64,000 nt of DNA from Streptomyces sp. NBC_00878 (GCF_026341515.1 NZ_JAPEOK010000001.1:7750001-7814000); one strand, 5' to 3'. Numbered from the stretch's first letter, positions 17,633-26,296 are shown. A program made the numbers and translations. Notes: generated by a model not told the origin, from the letters alone.

Positions 17633-18352
17633 TCAGGCGGTCCGTGCGGCCCTGCGGTACGAGACCACAGCGTACGAGCCGAAGGCCAGCAGCCACCCGG
17701 TCAGCACCAGCACCGCCCCGAGGGCGGGCGCGTGCCCGTCGGCGACCGACGTGCCGAGCTGTGCGAACCGGTTCGTGGGCGTGTAGGCGGACAGCGACCG
17801 GAGCCAGGAGGGGAAGAGGCTCAGCGGGAACCACAGGCCGCCGACCACCGCGAGCCCAAGATTGCACACCATGTTCAGCACGCCCGTGGCCTGCGCGGTC
17901 AGCCGATAGCCGTTGCCCAGGCCGAGCAGCGTGAAGGGGATCGAGCCGAGCCACAGCAGCAGCGCGATCGCCGCCCACTTCCAGGCGTCGAGCCGTACGC
18001 CGTTGACCAGGCCGCCCGCCACCAGGACCGCGACGATCGCGGGCAGTACCGTCACCGCGCCCGTGAGCGCCCGGCCCGTCACGACCTGGCGCGGGCTCAT
18101 CGGTGTGATCCGCAGCTGCCGCAGCCAGCCGATGGTCCGGTCCTCGGCCACCCCGCCGCCGGTGTTCAGGGCCGCGCCCATCGCGCCGTACGCCGCCATG
18201 CCGATCATCGAGACGGTCCGCCAGTCGCCGTCGGCGCCGTCACCGAGGTTCGTGAACAGCAGATACATCACCACCGGCATCACGACACCGCCGATCACGA
18301 AGCCGGTGTCGCGCAGCGTCCGGCGCACTTCGAGTCGCAGGTAGTCGACCAT
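17633..18352 (-). CDS. ABC-2-type transporter permease
   Basis: A 239-residue membrane protein with about six spans (for example VIGGVVMPVVMYLLF, VLPAIVAVLVAGGL and LVLTGWLLAFGSYAVV). It has the conserved loop RTIGWLRQLRITPMSP between the first spans, typical of DrrB/YhhJ-like permeases. Its ATG overlaps the stop of the ATPase gene by one base (TGATG), which implies coupled translation and a two-component exporter. The longer open frame upstream is only a shadow of the ATPase gene. Confidence 0.92.
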   Translation of the reverse strand: MVDYLRLEVRRTLRDTGFVIGGVVMPVVMYLLFTNLGDGADGDWRTVSMIGMAAYGAMGAALNTGGGVAEDRTIGWLRQLRITPMSPRQVVTGRALTGAVTVLPAIVAVLVAGGLVNGVRLDAWKWAAIALLLWLGSIPFTLLGLGNGYRLTAQATGVLNMVCNLGLAVVGGLWFPLSLFPSWLRSLSAYTPTNRFAQLGTSVADGHAPALGAVLVLTGWLLAFGSYAVVSYRRAARTA

Positions 18353-19371
18353 CACACCGTCTCCAGAGAGGTACGCGTAGAACCGGGAGTGGAAGTGGAA
18401 GTGGGAGCGGAGGCGGGCGGGGAGGTCAGCGTCAGGAACGCGTCGTCCAGCGAGGCCGGTGCGACCTCCAGGCCGCGTATCGCGCCGCGCTCGGCGAGCG
18501 CGATCACCGTCGCGTCCGAGTCGTCGGTCCGCAGCCGAGCCCGGCCCCCGCGCACCTCCACGGAGACCACACCGGGCAGGTCCGCCAGCCCGTCCGTGCC
18601 CATGCCCGTGCCCATGCCCGTGCCCGCGTCGGCGAGGTCGAAGGCGACCAGGCTGCCGCCCGCGGCCCGCTTCAACTGCTCGCCGGTGCCGTCGGCGACG
18701 ATCCGCCCGTGGTCGATGACGACGATCCGGTCGGCGTTGGCGTCCGCCTCCTCCAGGTAGTGGGTGGAGAAGAGGACGGTGTGACCGCGCCGCGTGTACG
18801 CCCGCATCGAGTCCCAGAAGGCGTACCGCGCCTCCACGTCCAGCGCCGCGGTCGGCTCGTCGAGCACGATCAGCGCGGGGTTCCCGACGAGCGCGACCGC
18901 GAACCGCACCCGCTGCGCCTGGCCCCCGGACAGCCGGTCCACGCGCCGCCCGGCCAGCTCGGCGATCCCCGCGAGCTCCAGCGCCTCGGCGACGGGCATC
19001 GGCGCGGGATACGTACCGGCCACGAACCCGACCAGTTCGCCCACCGTCACCCGTGGCACCGGCCGGGTGTCCTGGAGCATCGCGCCCACGCGCCCCGCCC
19101 GTACGGACTGCTCCGGGGCGGCGCCGAAGAGGCGTACGACGCCCTCGTCGGGCTCGTTCAGGCCCAGCAGGAGCGAGATCGTGCTGGACTTGCCGGCGCC
19201 GTTGCGGCCCAGCAGCGCGACCGTCTCGCCGCGCGCGATCTCCAGGTCGACGCCGTCCACGGCCCGCACCGCACCGAAGGCCTTGACCGCCCCCCTGAAG
19301 CACACGGCCTGGTCCTCCCCACTCGCCCGCGTCCCCGCCCGCTTGCCCGTCTTCGTCCCCGTCTTCGTCAT
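18352..19371 (-). CDS. ABC transporter ATP-binding protein, DrrA-like
   Basis: A 339-residue ATPase. Walker A is LLGRNGAGKSSTIS, the signature is LSGGQAQRV, Walker B is ALIVLDEPTAALD, and the H-loop is in VLFSTHYLEEAD. The first 22 residues are a Lys/Thr/Gly-rich tail and the last 100 form the usual DrrA C-terminal domain, interrupted by a short GMGTGMGTD repeat. It energises export with the permease encoded next to it. The exported compound is unknown; the downstream kinase and regulator suggest induction by an envelope stress or drug. Confidence 0.93.
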   Translation of the reverse strand: MTKTGTKTGKRAGTRASGEDQAVCFRGAVKAFGAVRAVDGVDLEIARGETVALLGRNGAGKSSTISLLLGLNEPDEGVVRLFGAAPEQSVRAGRVGAMLQDTRPVPRVTVGELVGFVAGTYPAPMPVAEALELAGIAELAGRRVDRLSGGQAQRVRFAVALVGNPALIVLDEPTAALDVEARYAFWDSMRAYTRRGHTVLFSTHYLEEADANADRIVVIDHGRIVADGTGEQLKRAAGGSLVAFDLADAGTGMGTGMGTDGLADLPGVVSVEVRGGRARLRTDDSDATVIALAERGAIRGLEVAPASLDDAFLTLTSPPASAPTSTSTPGSTRTSLETV

Positions 19372-19464
19372 GGGTACGACGCTACGAATCCGGGGTGTCG
19401 TCGGGGCAGATGCGCATGTACGGACTCGGGCAGGACAAATGTCACGGCCGCGTCCGTGCGAACG

Positions 19465-19484
19465 TATCTGACATGCCGTCAGGA
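19465..19484 (+). promoter_or_regulatory. palindromic operator candidate TATCTGAC-N5-GTCAGGA
   Basis: Third copy of the TATCTGAC-N5-GTCAG element, 155 nt before the MaoC start and 46 nt before the KstR-type site. The pair of elements occurs in the same order as upstream of the acyl-CoA dehydrogenase. Confidence 0.62.
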
Positions 19485-19530
19485 GTCTTCACATGTGCCG
19501 GGCCCTGGGCTATACAGGGGGTCGCCGTAC

Positions 19531-19544
19531 TGGAACGCGTTCTA
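19531..19544 (+). promoter_or_regulatory. KstR-type operator TGGAACGCGTTCTA
   Basis: Exact fit to TnnAACnnGTTnnA and nearly identical to the site at 10185-10198 (two central bases and symmetry conserved). It lies 95 nt before the MaoC start, where a promoter would be expected. Confidence 0.65.
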
Positions 19545-19639
19545 GAACAGGCGGGTTCCTCGGCTCAGTGTCGACCTCGGTGCGGCCGACGGTGCGGACG
19601 GCCGCACCGGGGTCTTCTTCACCGGCAGTCAGGAGCCCC

Positions 19640-20515
19640 ATGCCCATCGACGTTGCCCAGGCCCTCGCGGCCGAGCCCCGGTCCGCCGGGATCGCCTGGG
19701 GTCCCAAGGACGTCCAGCTCTACCACCTCGGCCTCGGCGCCGGAGCGAACCCCGACAAGGTCAGTCCGGCGACCGACCCCGACGAACTGCGCTACACCCT
19801 GGAGTCCAGGCTGCACGTGCTGCCGAGCTTCGCCACCGTCGCGGGCGCGGGCTCACCGGGCGTGATCAACGGCCTCTCCATGCCGGGCATCGACGTCGAC
19901 CTCGCGCACGTCCTGCACGGCGGCCAGGCCATCACGCTGCACCGCCCGATCCCCGTCGAGGGCGCGGCGGTCGCCACCGCGCGGATCGCCGCCGTCCACG
20001 ACAAGGGCAAGGCCGCCATCATCGTCGTACGCACCGATGTCGCCGACGAAGAGGGCCCGTTGTGGACCAACGACGCCCAGATCTTCGTACGAGGCGAAGG
20101 GGGCTTCGGCGGCGACCGCGGCCCCTCCAGCCGCCCCGAACCGCCAACAGGCGATCCGGACAGGACGGTTGAGCGCCCGACCCGCGAGGACCAGGCGCTG
20201 CTGTACCGGCTCTCCGGCGACTGGAACCCACTGCACGCCGACCCCGAGTTCGCCAAGCTCGCCGGGTTCGACCGGCCGATCCTGCACGGGCTGTGCACGT
20301 ACGGGATGACGCTGAAGGCCGTCGTGGACACGGCACTCGGCGGCGACGTCGGCCGGGTCCGCTCCTACGCCACGCGCTTCGCCGGGGTCGTGTACCCGGG
20401 CGAGACCCTGCGCATCCGCATGTGGCAGGGGGACGGCAGGGTCCGCGTGACGGTGGGCGCGGCCGACCGGGACGACGCACCGGTCCTCGCCGACACCGTC
20501 GTGGAGCACACCTGA
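19640..20515 (+). CDS. MaoC-family enoyl-CoA hydratase (double hot-dog)
   Basis: A 291-residue two-hot-dog hydratase that adds water to trans-2-enoyl-CoA. The hydratase-2 motif is intact in the C-terminal half: YRLSGDWNPLHADPEFA followed by PILHGLCTYGM, with the catalytic Asp and His. The N-terminal half lacks the catalytic pair, as in eukaryotic and mycobacterial double hot-dog enzymes. The ATG at 19640 has CAGGAG just upstream and gives the family N-terminus; the frame is open further upstream but runs across the operators. It heads an operon-like row with the alcohol dehydrogenase and SDR genes, which together would carry out hydration and oxidation steps of beta-oxidation. Confidence 0.92.
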   Translation: MPIDVAQALAAEPRSAGIAWGPKDVQLYHLGLGAGANPDKVSPATDPDELRYTLESRLHVLPSFATVAGAGSPGVINGLSMPGIDVDLAHVLHGGQAITLHRPIPVEGAAVATARIAAVHDKGKAAIIVVRTDVADEEGPLWTNDAQIFVRGEGGFGGDRGPSSRPEPPTGDPDRTVERPTREDQALLYRLSGDWNPLHADPEFAKLAGFDRPILHGLCTYGMTLKAVVDTALGGDVGRVRSYATRFAGVVYPGETLRIRMWQGDGRVRVTVGAADRDDAPVLADTVVEHT

Positions 20516-20640
20516 GCCCCGCACCTGAACCGGAGTAAGTCCCGCACCTGAGCCGTAGCAAGTCCCGCACCTGAGCCCCGCACCTGAGCCGTAGCAAGTC
20601 CCGCACCCGAGTGTCGGCACACCTGAGTGTCGTACGTAAT
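20516..20640. repeat. tandem repeat of AAGTCCCGCACCTGAGCC units
   Basis: The gap between the MaoC and alcohol-dehydrogenase genes holds repeated CCCGCACCTGAGCC words (starts near 20518, 20539, 20563, 20576 and 20599) alternating with GTAGCAAGT or GGAGTAAGT. No open frame or stem-loop of note is seen. Confidence 0.75.
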
Positions 20641-20659
20641 TTCCGAGGGGAGCCGCACC

Positions 20660-21745
20660 ATGCGCGCAGCCGTACTGCACGAGATAGGCCAGGACAAGCT
20701 GGAGATACTCGACGACGTCGAGGCGACGGGCTTCGGGCCCGGCCGGGTGCGGATCCGGGTGCGGGCCACCGGCCTGTGCCACTCGGACCTCTCCGCGATG
20801 GCCGGGGTGCTGCCGCAGCCCGGGCCGTTCGTCCCCGGCCACGAAGGGGCGGGCGAGATCCTGGAGGTCGGCGAGGGCGTCACCAACGTCAGGCCCGGCG
20901 ACCGGGTCGTCGTCTGCTGGCTGCCCGCCTGCGGCGCCTGTCCCGCCTGCAAGCGCGGCCAGACCGAGCTGTGTCTCGCCGGGTTCATGAACGCGGGCAC
21001 GCCCAACTTCAAGCGGACCGGCGGCAGTTCTTCCGACGTGTTCGGCTTCGCGGGCACCGGGACCTTCGCCGAGGAGGTCGTCGTCGACGCGGGCTGCGCC
21101 GTGCCGATCCCGGACGACGTGCCCTTCGACATCGCCGCCCTCATCGGCTGCGGGGTCACCACGGGACTCGGCGCCGCCCTCAACACCGCCGACGTGGAGG
21201 CCGGTTCGTCGGTCGCCGTCATCGGCTGCGGAGGCGTCGGCATCTCCGCGATACAGGGCGCACGGCTCAAGGGCGCCGCCGAGATCGTCGCCGTCGACCC
21301 GGTGCGCTCGCGCCGCGAGGCCGCGCTGAAATTCGGCGCCACCAAGGCCGTCTCGCCCGACGAACTCCCCGACGCCAAGCAGTCGGTGACCGCGGGCGAG
21401 GGCTTCGACTACGTCTTCGAGGTCGTCGGCCGCTCGGCCACCGCCCGCACCGCGTACGAGAACACCCGCCGCGGCGGCACGCTGGTCGTCGTCGGCGCGG
21501 GCGCCATGGACGACTTCCTCCAGCTCAACATGTTCGAGCTGTTCTTCGACGAGAAGCGGATCCTGCCGTCCATGTACGGCGGCGGGGACGTCCTGCGGTC
21601 GTACGAGCGGACCATCGCGCTCTGGCGCGCCGGACGCATCGACCTGGAGGGGCTGATCACCCACCGGGTGCCGCTGAGCGAGATCAACGAGGCGCTCGAC
21701 CAGATGCGTACGGGTGTGGCGCTGCGAACGTGCATCGAGATCTGA
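20660..21745 (+). CDS. zinc-dependent alcohol dehydrogenase (MDR family)
   Basis: A 361-residue medium-chain dehydrogenase. The catalytic zinc ligands are in LCHSDLSAM and GHEGAGEI, and the structural zinc loop is CGACPACKRGQTELC with four cysteines. The NAD-binding Rossmann motif is VAVIGCGGVGISAIQ. It should oxidise an alcohol, likely the hydroxyl product of a CoA-linked pathway, since it lies between a MaoC hydratase and an SDR. The ATG at 20660 follows GAGGGGAG. Similar genes are found in actinobacterial steroid and fatty-acid clusters. Confidence 0.93.
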   Translation: MRAAVLHEIGQDKLEILDDVEATGFGPGRVRIRVRATGLCHSDLSAMAGVLPQPGPFVPGHEGAGEILEVGEGVTNVRPGDRVVVCWLPACGACPACKRGQTELCLAGFMNAGTPNFKRTGGSSSDVFGFAGTGTFAEEVVVDAGCAVPIPDDVPFDIAALIGCGVTTGLGAALNTADVEAGSSVAVIGCGGVGISAIQGARLKGAAEIVAVDPVRSRREAALKFGATKAVSPDELPDAKQSVTAGEGFDYVFEVVGRSATARTAYENTRRGGTLVVVGAGAMDDFLQLNMFELFFDEKRILPSMYGGGDVLRSYERTIALWRAGRIDLEGLITHRVPLSEINEALDQMRTGVALRTCIEI

Positions 21746-21800
21746 CGCCCCGATCCTCTCGTCTCCTCTCCTCTCCTCTCCTCTCGTCTCCTCTCGTCAC
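21746..21800. repeat. CTCTC polypyrimidine microsatellite
   Basis: Positions 21757-21797 are almost purely C and T on this strand, built from CTCTC and TCGTCTC units. It lies in the 75-bp gap before the SDR gene. A length-variable tract in this place could tune spacing to the next ribosome site. Confidence 0.8.
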
Positions 21801-21820
21801 CGTCGGATGGAAGGACCTTG

Positions 21821-22774
21821 ATGTCACTGCCACTTGAGGGCCGGTCCGCGATCGTCACGGGTGCGGGCCGCGGCCTGGGCCGGGCGGAGGCGCTGGAGCT
21901 CACCCGGCTCGGCGCCGCCGTCGTCGTCAACGACTTCGGACAGCCCGGCCGGGACGGCTCAGGCGCCGCGTCCGCCGCGCCCGCCGAGGAGGTCGCCGCC
22001 GAGATCCGTACGGTGGGCGGCCGTGCCGTCGCGCACACCGGGGACGTGTCCGACCACCAACAGGCCCGGGAACTCGTCGAGTTGGCGGTCGCCGAGTTCG
22101 GGCAGCTGGACATCCTCGTCAACAACGCGGGCATCCTGCGCGACCGGATGGTCTTCTCGATGTCCGAGGACGAGTGGGACTCGGTGATCCGGGTCCATCT
22201 GAAAGGCCACTTCAACACCACCCACTTCGCCGCCGCGCACTGGCGGGCCCGGTCCAAGGCGGCGGACGCGCCGGTGTACGGGCGGATCGTCAACACCTCC
22301 TCGGAGGCGTTCCTCGCGGGCTCCGCGGGACAGCCCAACTACGCCGCCGCGAAAGGCGGAATCGTCGGACTGACCACCTCGACGGCACTGGCACTCGCGA
22401 AGTACGGCGTCACGGCGAACGTGATCTGCCCGCGCGCCCGGACCCGGATGACGGCGGACGTCTTCGCGGGCTTCCAGGAGCCGGCCGGCGACGGGTCCGG
22501 GAACCGCCTCGACCCGCTCGCTCCCGAGCATGTCGCCCCGCTCGTCGGCTACTTGGCCTCGCCCGCCGCCGCACACGTCAACGGCCAGCTCCTCGTCGTG
22601 CACGGCGGAATGGTCGCGATCGTCGAACGGCCGCGCGTGGCCGCCAAGTTCGACACCAAGCAGGACGCCTTCACGTACGACGAACTCGACGCGCTGCTCA
22701 CGCCGCACTACGCGGACCGGCCGGCGGGGGAGACGTTCGCGGCGGCGGAGGTGCTGGGACTCAAGCACGGGTGA
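21821..22774 (+). CDS. SDR-family 3-hydroxyacyl-CoA dehydrogenase-like
   Basis: A 317-residue short-chain dehydrogenase. The cofactor motif is VTGAGRGLGRAEALEL, the NNAG motif is ILVNNAGILRDRMVF, and the active site has Ser in VNTSSEAFL and the YxxxK pair in NYAAAKGG. The sequence VVVNDFGQPGRDGSG after the first helix is typical of the HSD17B4/FabG-like enzymes that oxidise 3-hydroxyacyl-CoA. A C-terminal stretch of about 50 residues (from AIVERPRVA) extends beyond the usual SDR core. The ATG follows AAGGA; a TTG directly before it is less likely. It completes the operon with the MaoC and alcohol dehydrogenase genes. Confidence 0.93.
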   Translation: MSLPLEGRSAIVTGAGRGLGRAEALELTRLGAAVVVNDFGQPGRDGSGAASAAPAEEVAAEIRTVGGRAVAHTGDVSDHQQARELVELAVAEFGQLDILVNNAGILRDRMVFSMSEDEWDSVIRVHLKGHFNTTHFAAAHWRARSKAADAPVYGRIVNTSSEAFLAGSAGQPNYAAAKGGIVGLTTSTALALAKYGVTANVICPRARTRMTADVFAGFQEPAGDGSGNRLDPLAPEHVAPLVGYLASPAAAHVNGQLLVVHGGMVAIVERPRVAAKFDTKQDAFTYDELDALLTPHYADRPAGETFAAAEVLGLKHG

Positions 22775-22896
22775 CCAGCTACGGTGACCAGCTACGGTGA
22801 CCAGCCATGGGTGACCGGCTGTGGCGCCGCTCGCACGGAACGGCCCCGCCCGGCGAGTGCCGGGCGGGGCCGTGTGACGATCCGGACCTGAGGTCG
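22775..22896. terminator. strong bidirectional terminator after the SDR gene
   Basis: A perfect 14-bp stem, CGGCCCCGCCCGGC at 22841-22854 paired with 22859-22872 around a GAGT loop. It stands between the SDR gene and the convergent small gene at 22897. The first 35 bp of the gap hold three copies of GGTGACCAGCTAC-like words. Confidence 0.85.
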
Positions 22897-23073
22897 TCAG
22901 GCCGTCGTGTCGCCGTGCTCGGCGGGCTTGCGATGCCGGCCGCGAGGGGTCGCCTCGCTCTCCTGCGCGGAGACGGGCCCCCGGTGCCGGCCGTGGCCAC
23001 CGTCGTCTGCTGCCTGGGCCACCGTCGCCCGCGGGTCGGTGGCCGTCGTCTCCATGGTGTTCGTGTCGCGCAT
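22897..23073 (-). CDS. small hydrophilic protein, unknown
   Basis: A 58-residue polar protein rich in Thr, Arg, His and Glu (for example GRHRGPVSAQE, later repeated in form as RGRHRKPAEHG), without signal or membrane segment. Third positions are strongly GC-rich and it ends right at a strong terminator. Both points favour a real gene over chance. The start is unsure: an ATG at 23073 is used here, and a GTG four codons earlier is also possible. No function can be proposed. Confidence 0.5.
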   Translation of the reverse strand: MRDTNTMETTATDPRATVAQAADDGGHGRHRGPVSAQESEATPRGRHRKPAEHGDTTA

Positions 23074-23163
23074 GTGGAAAATCACCCCGTGTCAACATGA
23101 TCCTTCTGTACAGCGCGGGCGAGTCTAACGGGCGGGTGTGACAGTGCTGAGGGGTGGTTGGGG

Positions 23164-25131
23164 CTACTCGGTAGTCACTTTGCGGGGGGTCGGAGGGGGC
23201 GTCTCAAGGGGGGTGGCAAAGGGGGTGGCAAGGGGGGTGGCAAGGGGTGGCGTTTCGGCGGTCACCTGGAAGGCGCGGAGGGCACGGAGGGCCGGCGGAC
23301 CCTCGGTGCTCACCTGCTCCACATGGAGCGGCTGCACCTGGGCCGGGGCCAGGGCCGGAGGCGGGGTTGGGGCTGGTGGCGGTGTCGGGTCGGGGGCGGG
23401 CCCGGCCACCTCATGGGCGGCTGTCGGGTCGGGGGTGGGCCCGGCCACCTCATGGGCGGCTGTCGGGGTCCCCGTCCGGACTTCTGGGCGAATGCTTTCA
23501 GCGGCGGCCAGGCCGGTCACCTCGGCGGCCATGAGGCAGATGGTTTCCGTGTCCGCCGGGACCATGTGAAGGGGGCTTCCGGCAGGCGCACCCGCACCAC
23601 TGGAGCCTTCGACGGCCGCCCCCGCCGCCGCACCACGGGCGCCTTCGCCTTCGGCGGTCGCCCGGTCCCAGCCCTCGGTGCTCGTACGGCCCCCGCCTTC
23701 GGCGGTCGACCGGTCCCAGCCCTCGGTGCTCGCACGGCCCCCGCCCCCGGTGCCCGCCGTGTTCGTGCCTCCAACGGCCGTCCAGCCCCTGCCGTCCGTG
23801 TCAACTCGCCCGGCACCCCGGCCAGTTGACGATCCCGCCCTCGCTCCCATTCCTTGCGCCCCCGCTTCCTGCGCCCTGCGGCGCCCCGCGAACGCGCTTG
23901 CCATCCCTCGTCCCCTCAGCGGGGCCTGCTGGAGCGGTACCGGGCGGGCCGCCGTGGGCTCCAAGGGCTCCAAGGGCTCCGGGGGACCCGTGACCGACGG
24001 CCCCCGTGACGCGTCCCCCCGCGCCTCAGCCGTACGGTCCGGATCCCCCGGCCCCCCGTCCCCCGCCCCCGTGGGTGCGCCCATCCGCGATACTCCGCAC
24101 GCCACCGCCCCCGTCGCGTACGGCAGATGGAGCACCCCGTCCCTGGTCCACCGGCCCGAGCCCGTCAACCACCCGACGGGCCCCGGCAGTTGGTGGAGGT
24201 GCCGCTCGGCGGGACGCCACACGCCGAGCCAGCTGCCGGAGGGGCCGCCGATCCGCAGGGCCACCGCGCAGCTCTCCGGCGTCAGCACCTGGCCCGGCTG
24301 GATCGCGAACGGCGTGACCGAACGGCCGGGCAGTTGCAGGTACTCCGGGAAGCGCACCGGGAGCGTGCTGCCCAACACGCCCCAGCCGAGCCGCTCCTGA
24401 CCGGGAGAGGGCGCGTCCGAGCGGATCAGGAGCAGCCCGCTGTCGGCGTCCGCGAGCAGCAGCCGGTCGTTGCTCTCCTCGGAGATCTGCAACAGCGGCG
24501 ACACCTCGCCCCCGCGCTCCAGATCGACCACCACGGTCTTGGTCCGGCCGCCCAACTCCCGGTCCAGCGCGAGCAGTCGGTCCCCGCCGCCCAGCCACAC
24601 CCCGCCCGAGCAGCGGCCCGGTACCTCCGCGAGGTGCTCGGGCCCGAAGGCGCCGCCCGTGACCAGCCACACGGCGGTCGAACTCCGGCCCACGGCAAGG
24701 GCGTACGCACGGGTTCCCGCCGGAGCGGGCGGCAGCAGTCGCAATTCCGTTCCCGTGTCCGGGCATTCCACCGCGCCGAGCAGTACCTCGCCCGTCCCCG
24801 GGCCCGTCGGGTACAGCAGCGAGAACGCGTGCCGTCCGCCGGTGACGCGGTGGATGAGCACCCGCCCGTCCGCCATCGGCAGCACTTCCGTGCCGGGCTC
24901 CTCCGGCTGGTGGCCGGGCAGTGGCACGGCGTACGGCTCGGGGCCGTCCAGTGTCCAGCGCTCCGGGAACCAGGAGTCGCCGCTTCGGGCCAGGCGGGCC
25001 GCGTACGACCCGTCGACGGTGATCACGCATCCTGCCCGCGCGGCCCACTCGTTCTCGTTCACCGCCGCGGACGATGGGGTTCCCCCCTGCTCGAGCGAAG
25101 TCGAGACCTCGGGGGAGGCACAGGCCGTCAT
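23164..25131 (-). CDS. large protein with beta-propeller-like N-terminal half and Pro/Ala-rich repetitive C-terminal half
   Basis: A 655-residue protein not assigned to a known family. Residues about 30-360 are made of short beta-rich blocks with repeated W, G and D (WLGGGDRLLALD, LLLADADSGLLLI), which suggests a propeller or sheet-repeat fold. Residues 360-655 are low complexity: Pro/Gly/Ala stretches and direct repeats such as TSTEGWDR(A/S)TAEG and PTAAHEVAGP(T/A)PDP. The ATG at 25131 is chosen because a perfect GGAGGTGA lies eight bases before it; an ATG seven codons upstream would have that ribosome site inside the gene. Residues 5-18 are encoded by part of a genomic repeat (see findings). 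It is divergent from the nif3-like gene. Confidence 0.8.
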   Translation of the reverse strand: MTACASPEVSTSLEQGGTPSSAAVNENEWAARAGCVITVDGSYAARLARSGDSWFPERWTLDGPEPYAVPLPGHQPEEPGTEVLPMADGRVLIHRVTGGRHAFSLLYPTGPGTGEVLLGAVECPDTGTELRLLPPAPAGTRAYALAVGRSSTAVWLVTGGAFGPEHLAEVPGRCSGGVWLGGGDRLLALDRELGGRTKTVVVDLERGGEVSPLLQISEESNDRLLLADADSGLLLIRSDAPSPGQERLGWGVLGSTLPVRFPEYLQLPGRSVTPFAIQPGQVLTPESCAVALRIGGPSGSWLGVWRPAERHLHQLPGPVGWLTGSGRWTRDGVLHLPYATGAVACGVSRMGAPTGAGDGGPGDPDRTAEARGDASRGPSVTGPPEPLEPLEPTAARPVPLQQAPLRGRGMASAFAGRRRAQEAGAQGMGARAGSSTGRGAGRVDTDGRGWTAVGGTNTAGTGGGGRASTEGWDRSTAEGGGRTSTEGWDRATAEGEGARGAAAGAAVEGSSGAGAPAGSPLHMVPADTETICLMAAEVTGLAAAESIRPEVRTGTPTAAHEVAGPTPDPTAAHEVAGPAPDPTPPPAPTPPPALAPAQVQPLHVEQVSTEGPPALRALRAFQVTAETPPLATPLATPFATPLETPPPTPRKVTTE

Positions 25132-25456
25132 CGTTCGGTCACCTCCGGCCATGAAGCTAGTTTTCGCACGCACAGTCGTGGGACCGGCTGGTGACCGCTT
25201 CACACATAAGAGTGGCCCGTTTTCGATTCGCCTGAGGGAACGGGGGCGGGTGTGCTGGGCGGGGAGTGAGGTGGTCGGCCGGACGGCGAGACGGCCAGCC
25301 GACCAGATGGCCGGACGGTCAGTCGATCAGATGGCCGGACGGCCGGTCCGACGCACGGGCGGCCGTCGGCCCGTCGGAGCGGGGTCGCGCGGTCACGGCT
25401 GGTCAACTAGCCCGCGACCGGTGGGGCACGGACACAAGGCAGGTAGCCTTTTGCTC
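25132..25456. other. 325-bp divergent gap with short repeats
   Basis: Separates two divergent genes and should hold both promoters. Positions 25270-25360 carry repeated GATGGCCGGACGG words and related GGCCGGACGG units. I see no open frame or stem-loop that I would call a gene or terminator. Confidence 0.6.
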
Positions 25457-26296
25457 GTGCCCCGTCTGTCTGAAGTCATCGCCGCGCTCGACGCCCTCTG
25501 GCCCCCCGGCCGGGCGGAGGACTGGGACGCGGTCGGGACGGTCTGCGGCGACCCCGACCAGGAGGTCTCCCGCGTACTCTTCGCCGTCGACCCGGTCCAG
25601 GAGATCGTGGACGAGGCGGTGAAGCTGGACGCCGACCTGCTGGTCACCCACCACCCGCTCTATCTGCGCGGTACGACGACGGTCGCGGCCTCGACCTTCA
25701 AGGGCCGCGTCGTGCACACCCTCATCAAGAGCGACATCGCGCTGCACGTCGCCCACACGAACGCCGACCGCGCCGACCCGGGCGTGAGCGACGCCCTCGC
25801 CGGAGCGCTGGACCTCCGCGTCGTACGCCCCCTCGTGCCCGACCCGACCGACGCCGAGGGCCGCCGGGGCCTCGGCCGCGTCTGCGAGCTGGACCGTCCG
25901 GTGACCGTCCGCGAGTTCGCCGCCCGCGCCGCCGAACGGCTGCCCGCCACCGCGCAGGGCATCCGCGTCGCGGGTGACCCCGAGTCGCTCGTACGGACCG
26001 TCGCGGTCAGTGGCGGCTCGGGCGACAGCCTCTTCGCCGACGTACGCGCCGCCGGCGTGGACGCCTTCCTCACCGCGGACCTGCGCCACCACCCGGCGTC
26101 CGAAGCCCGCGCCCACAGTCCCCTCGCGCTGCTCGACGCGGCGCACTGGGCCACCGAGTGGCCCTGGTGCGAGCTGGCCGCCGCCCAGCTCGACGAGATT
26201 TCCGACCGTCACGGCTGGGACCTGCGGGTCCATGTCTCGAAGACGGTCACCGACCCGTGGAACTCCCACTCCCCTTCACCTGGAGCCCCCAACTGA
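25457..26296 (+). CDS. Nif3-like dinuclear metal center protein
   Basis: A 279-residue member of the Nif3/YbgI (GTP cyclohydrolase I type 2-like) family. Metal-binding histidines are visible in LLVTHHPLYLRG, HVAHTNAD and DAAHWATEW. The biochemical role of the family is unsettled. A GTG at 25457 is used, as it begins PRLSEVIAALDALWPP, the family N-terminus; no strong ribosome site is seen. The stop overlaps the probable start of the zinc-ribbon gene. This gene, the zinc-ribbon gene and the RNase H/phosphatase gene stand in the same order as in the S. coelicolor SCO2301-SCO2299 region, as far as I recall it. Confidence 0.92.
   Translation: MPRLSEVIAALDALWPPGRAEDWDAVGTVCGDPDQEVSRVLFAVDPVQEIVDEAVKLDADLLVTHHPLYLRGTTTVAASTFKGRVVHTLIKSDIALHVAHTNADRADPGVSDALAGALDLRVVRPLVPDPTDAEGRRGLGRVCELDRPVTVREFAARAAERLPATAQGIRVAGDPESLVRTVAVSGGSGDSLFADVRAAGVDAFLTADLRHHPASEARAHSPLALLDAAHWATEWPWCELAAAQLDEISDRHGWDLRVHVSKTVTDPWNSHSPSPGAPN

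Noticed and set aside
16568..18760. A 727-codon plus-strand frame opposite the kinase and ABC genes
   Set aside because: It is rich in Arg, Glu, His and Gln without any fold pattern and is antisense to three well supported genes.
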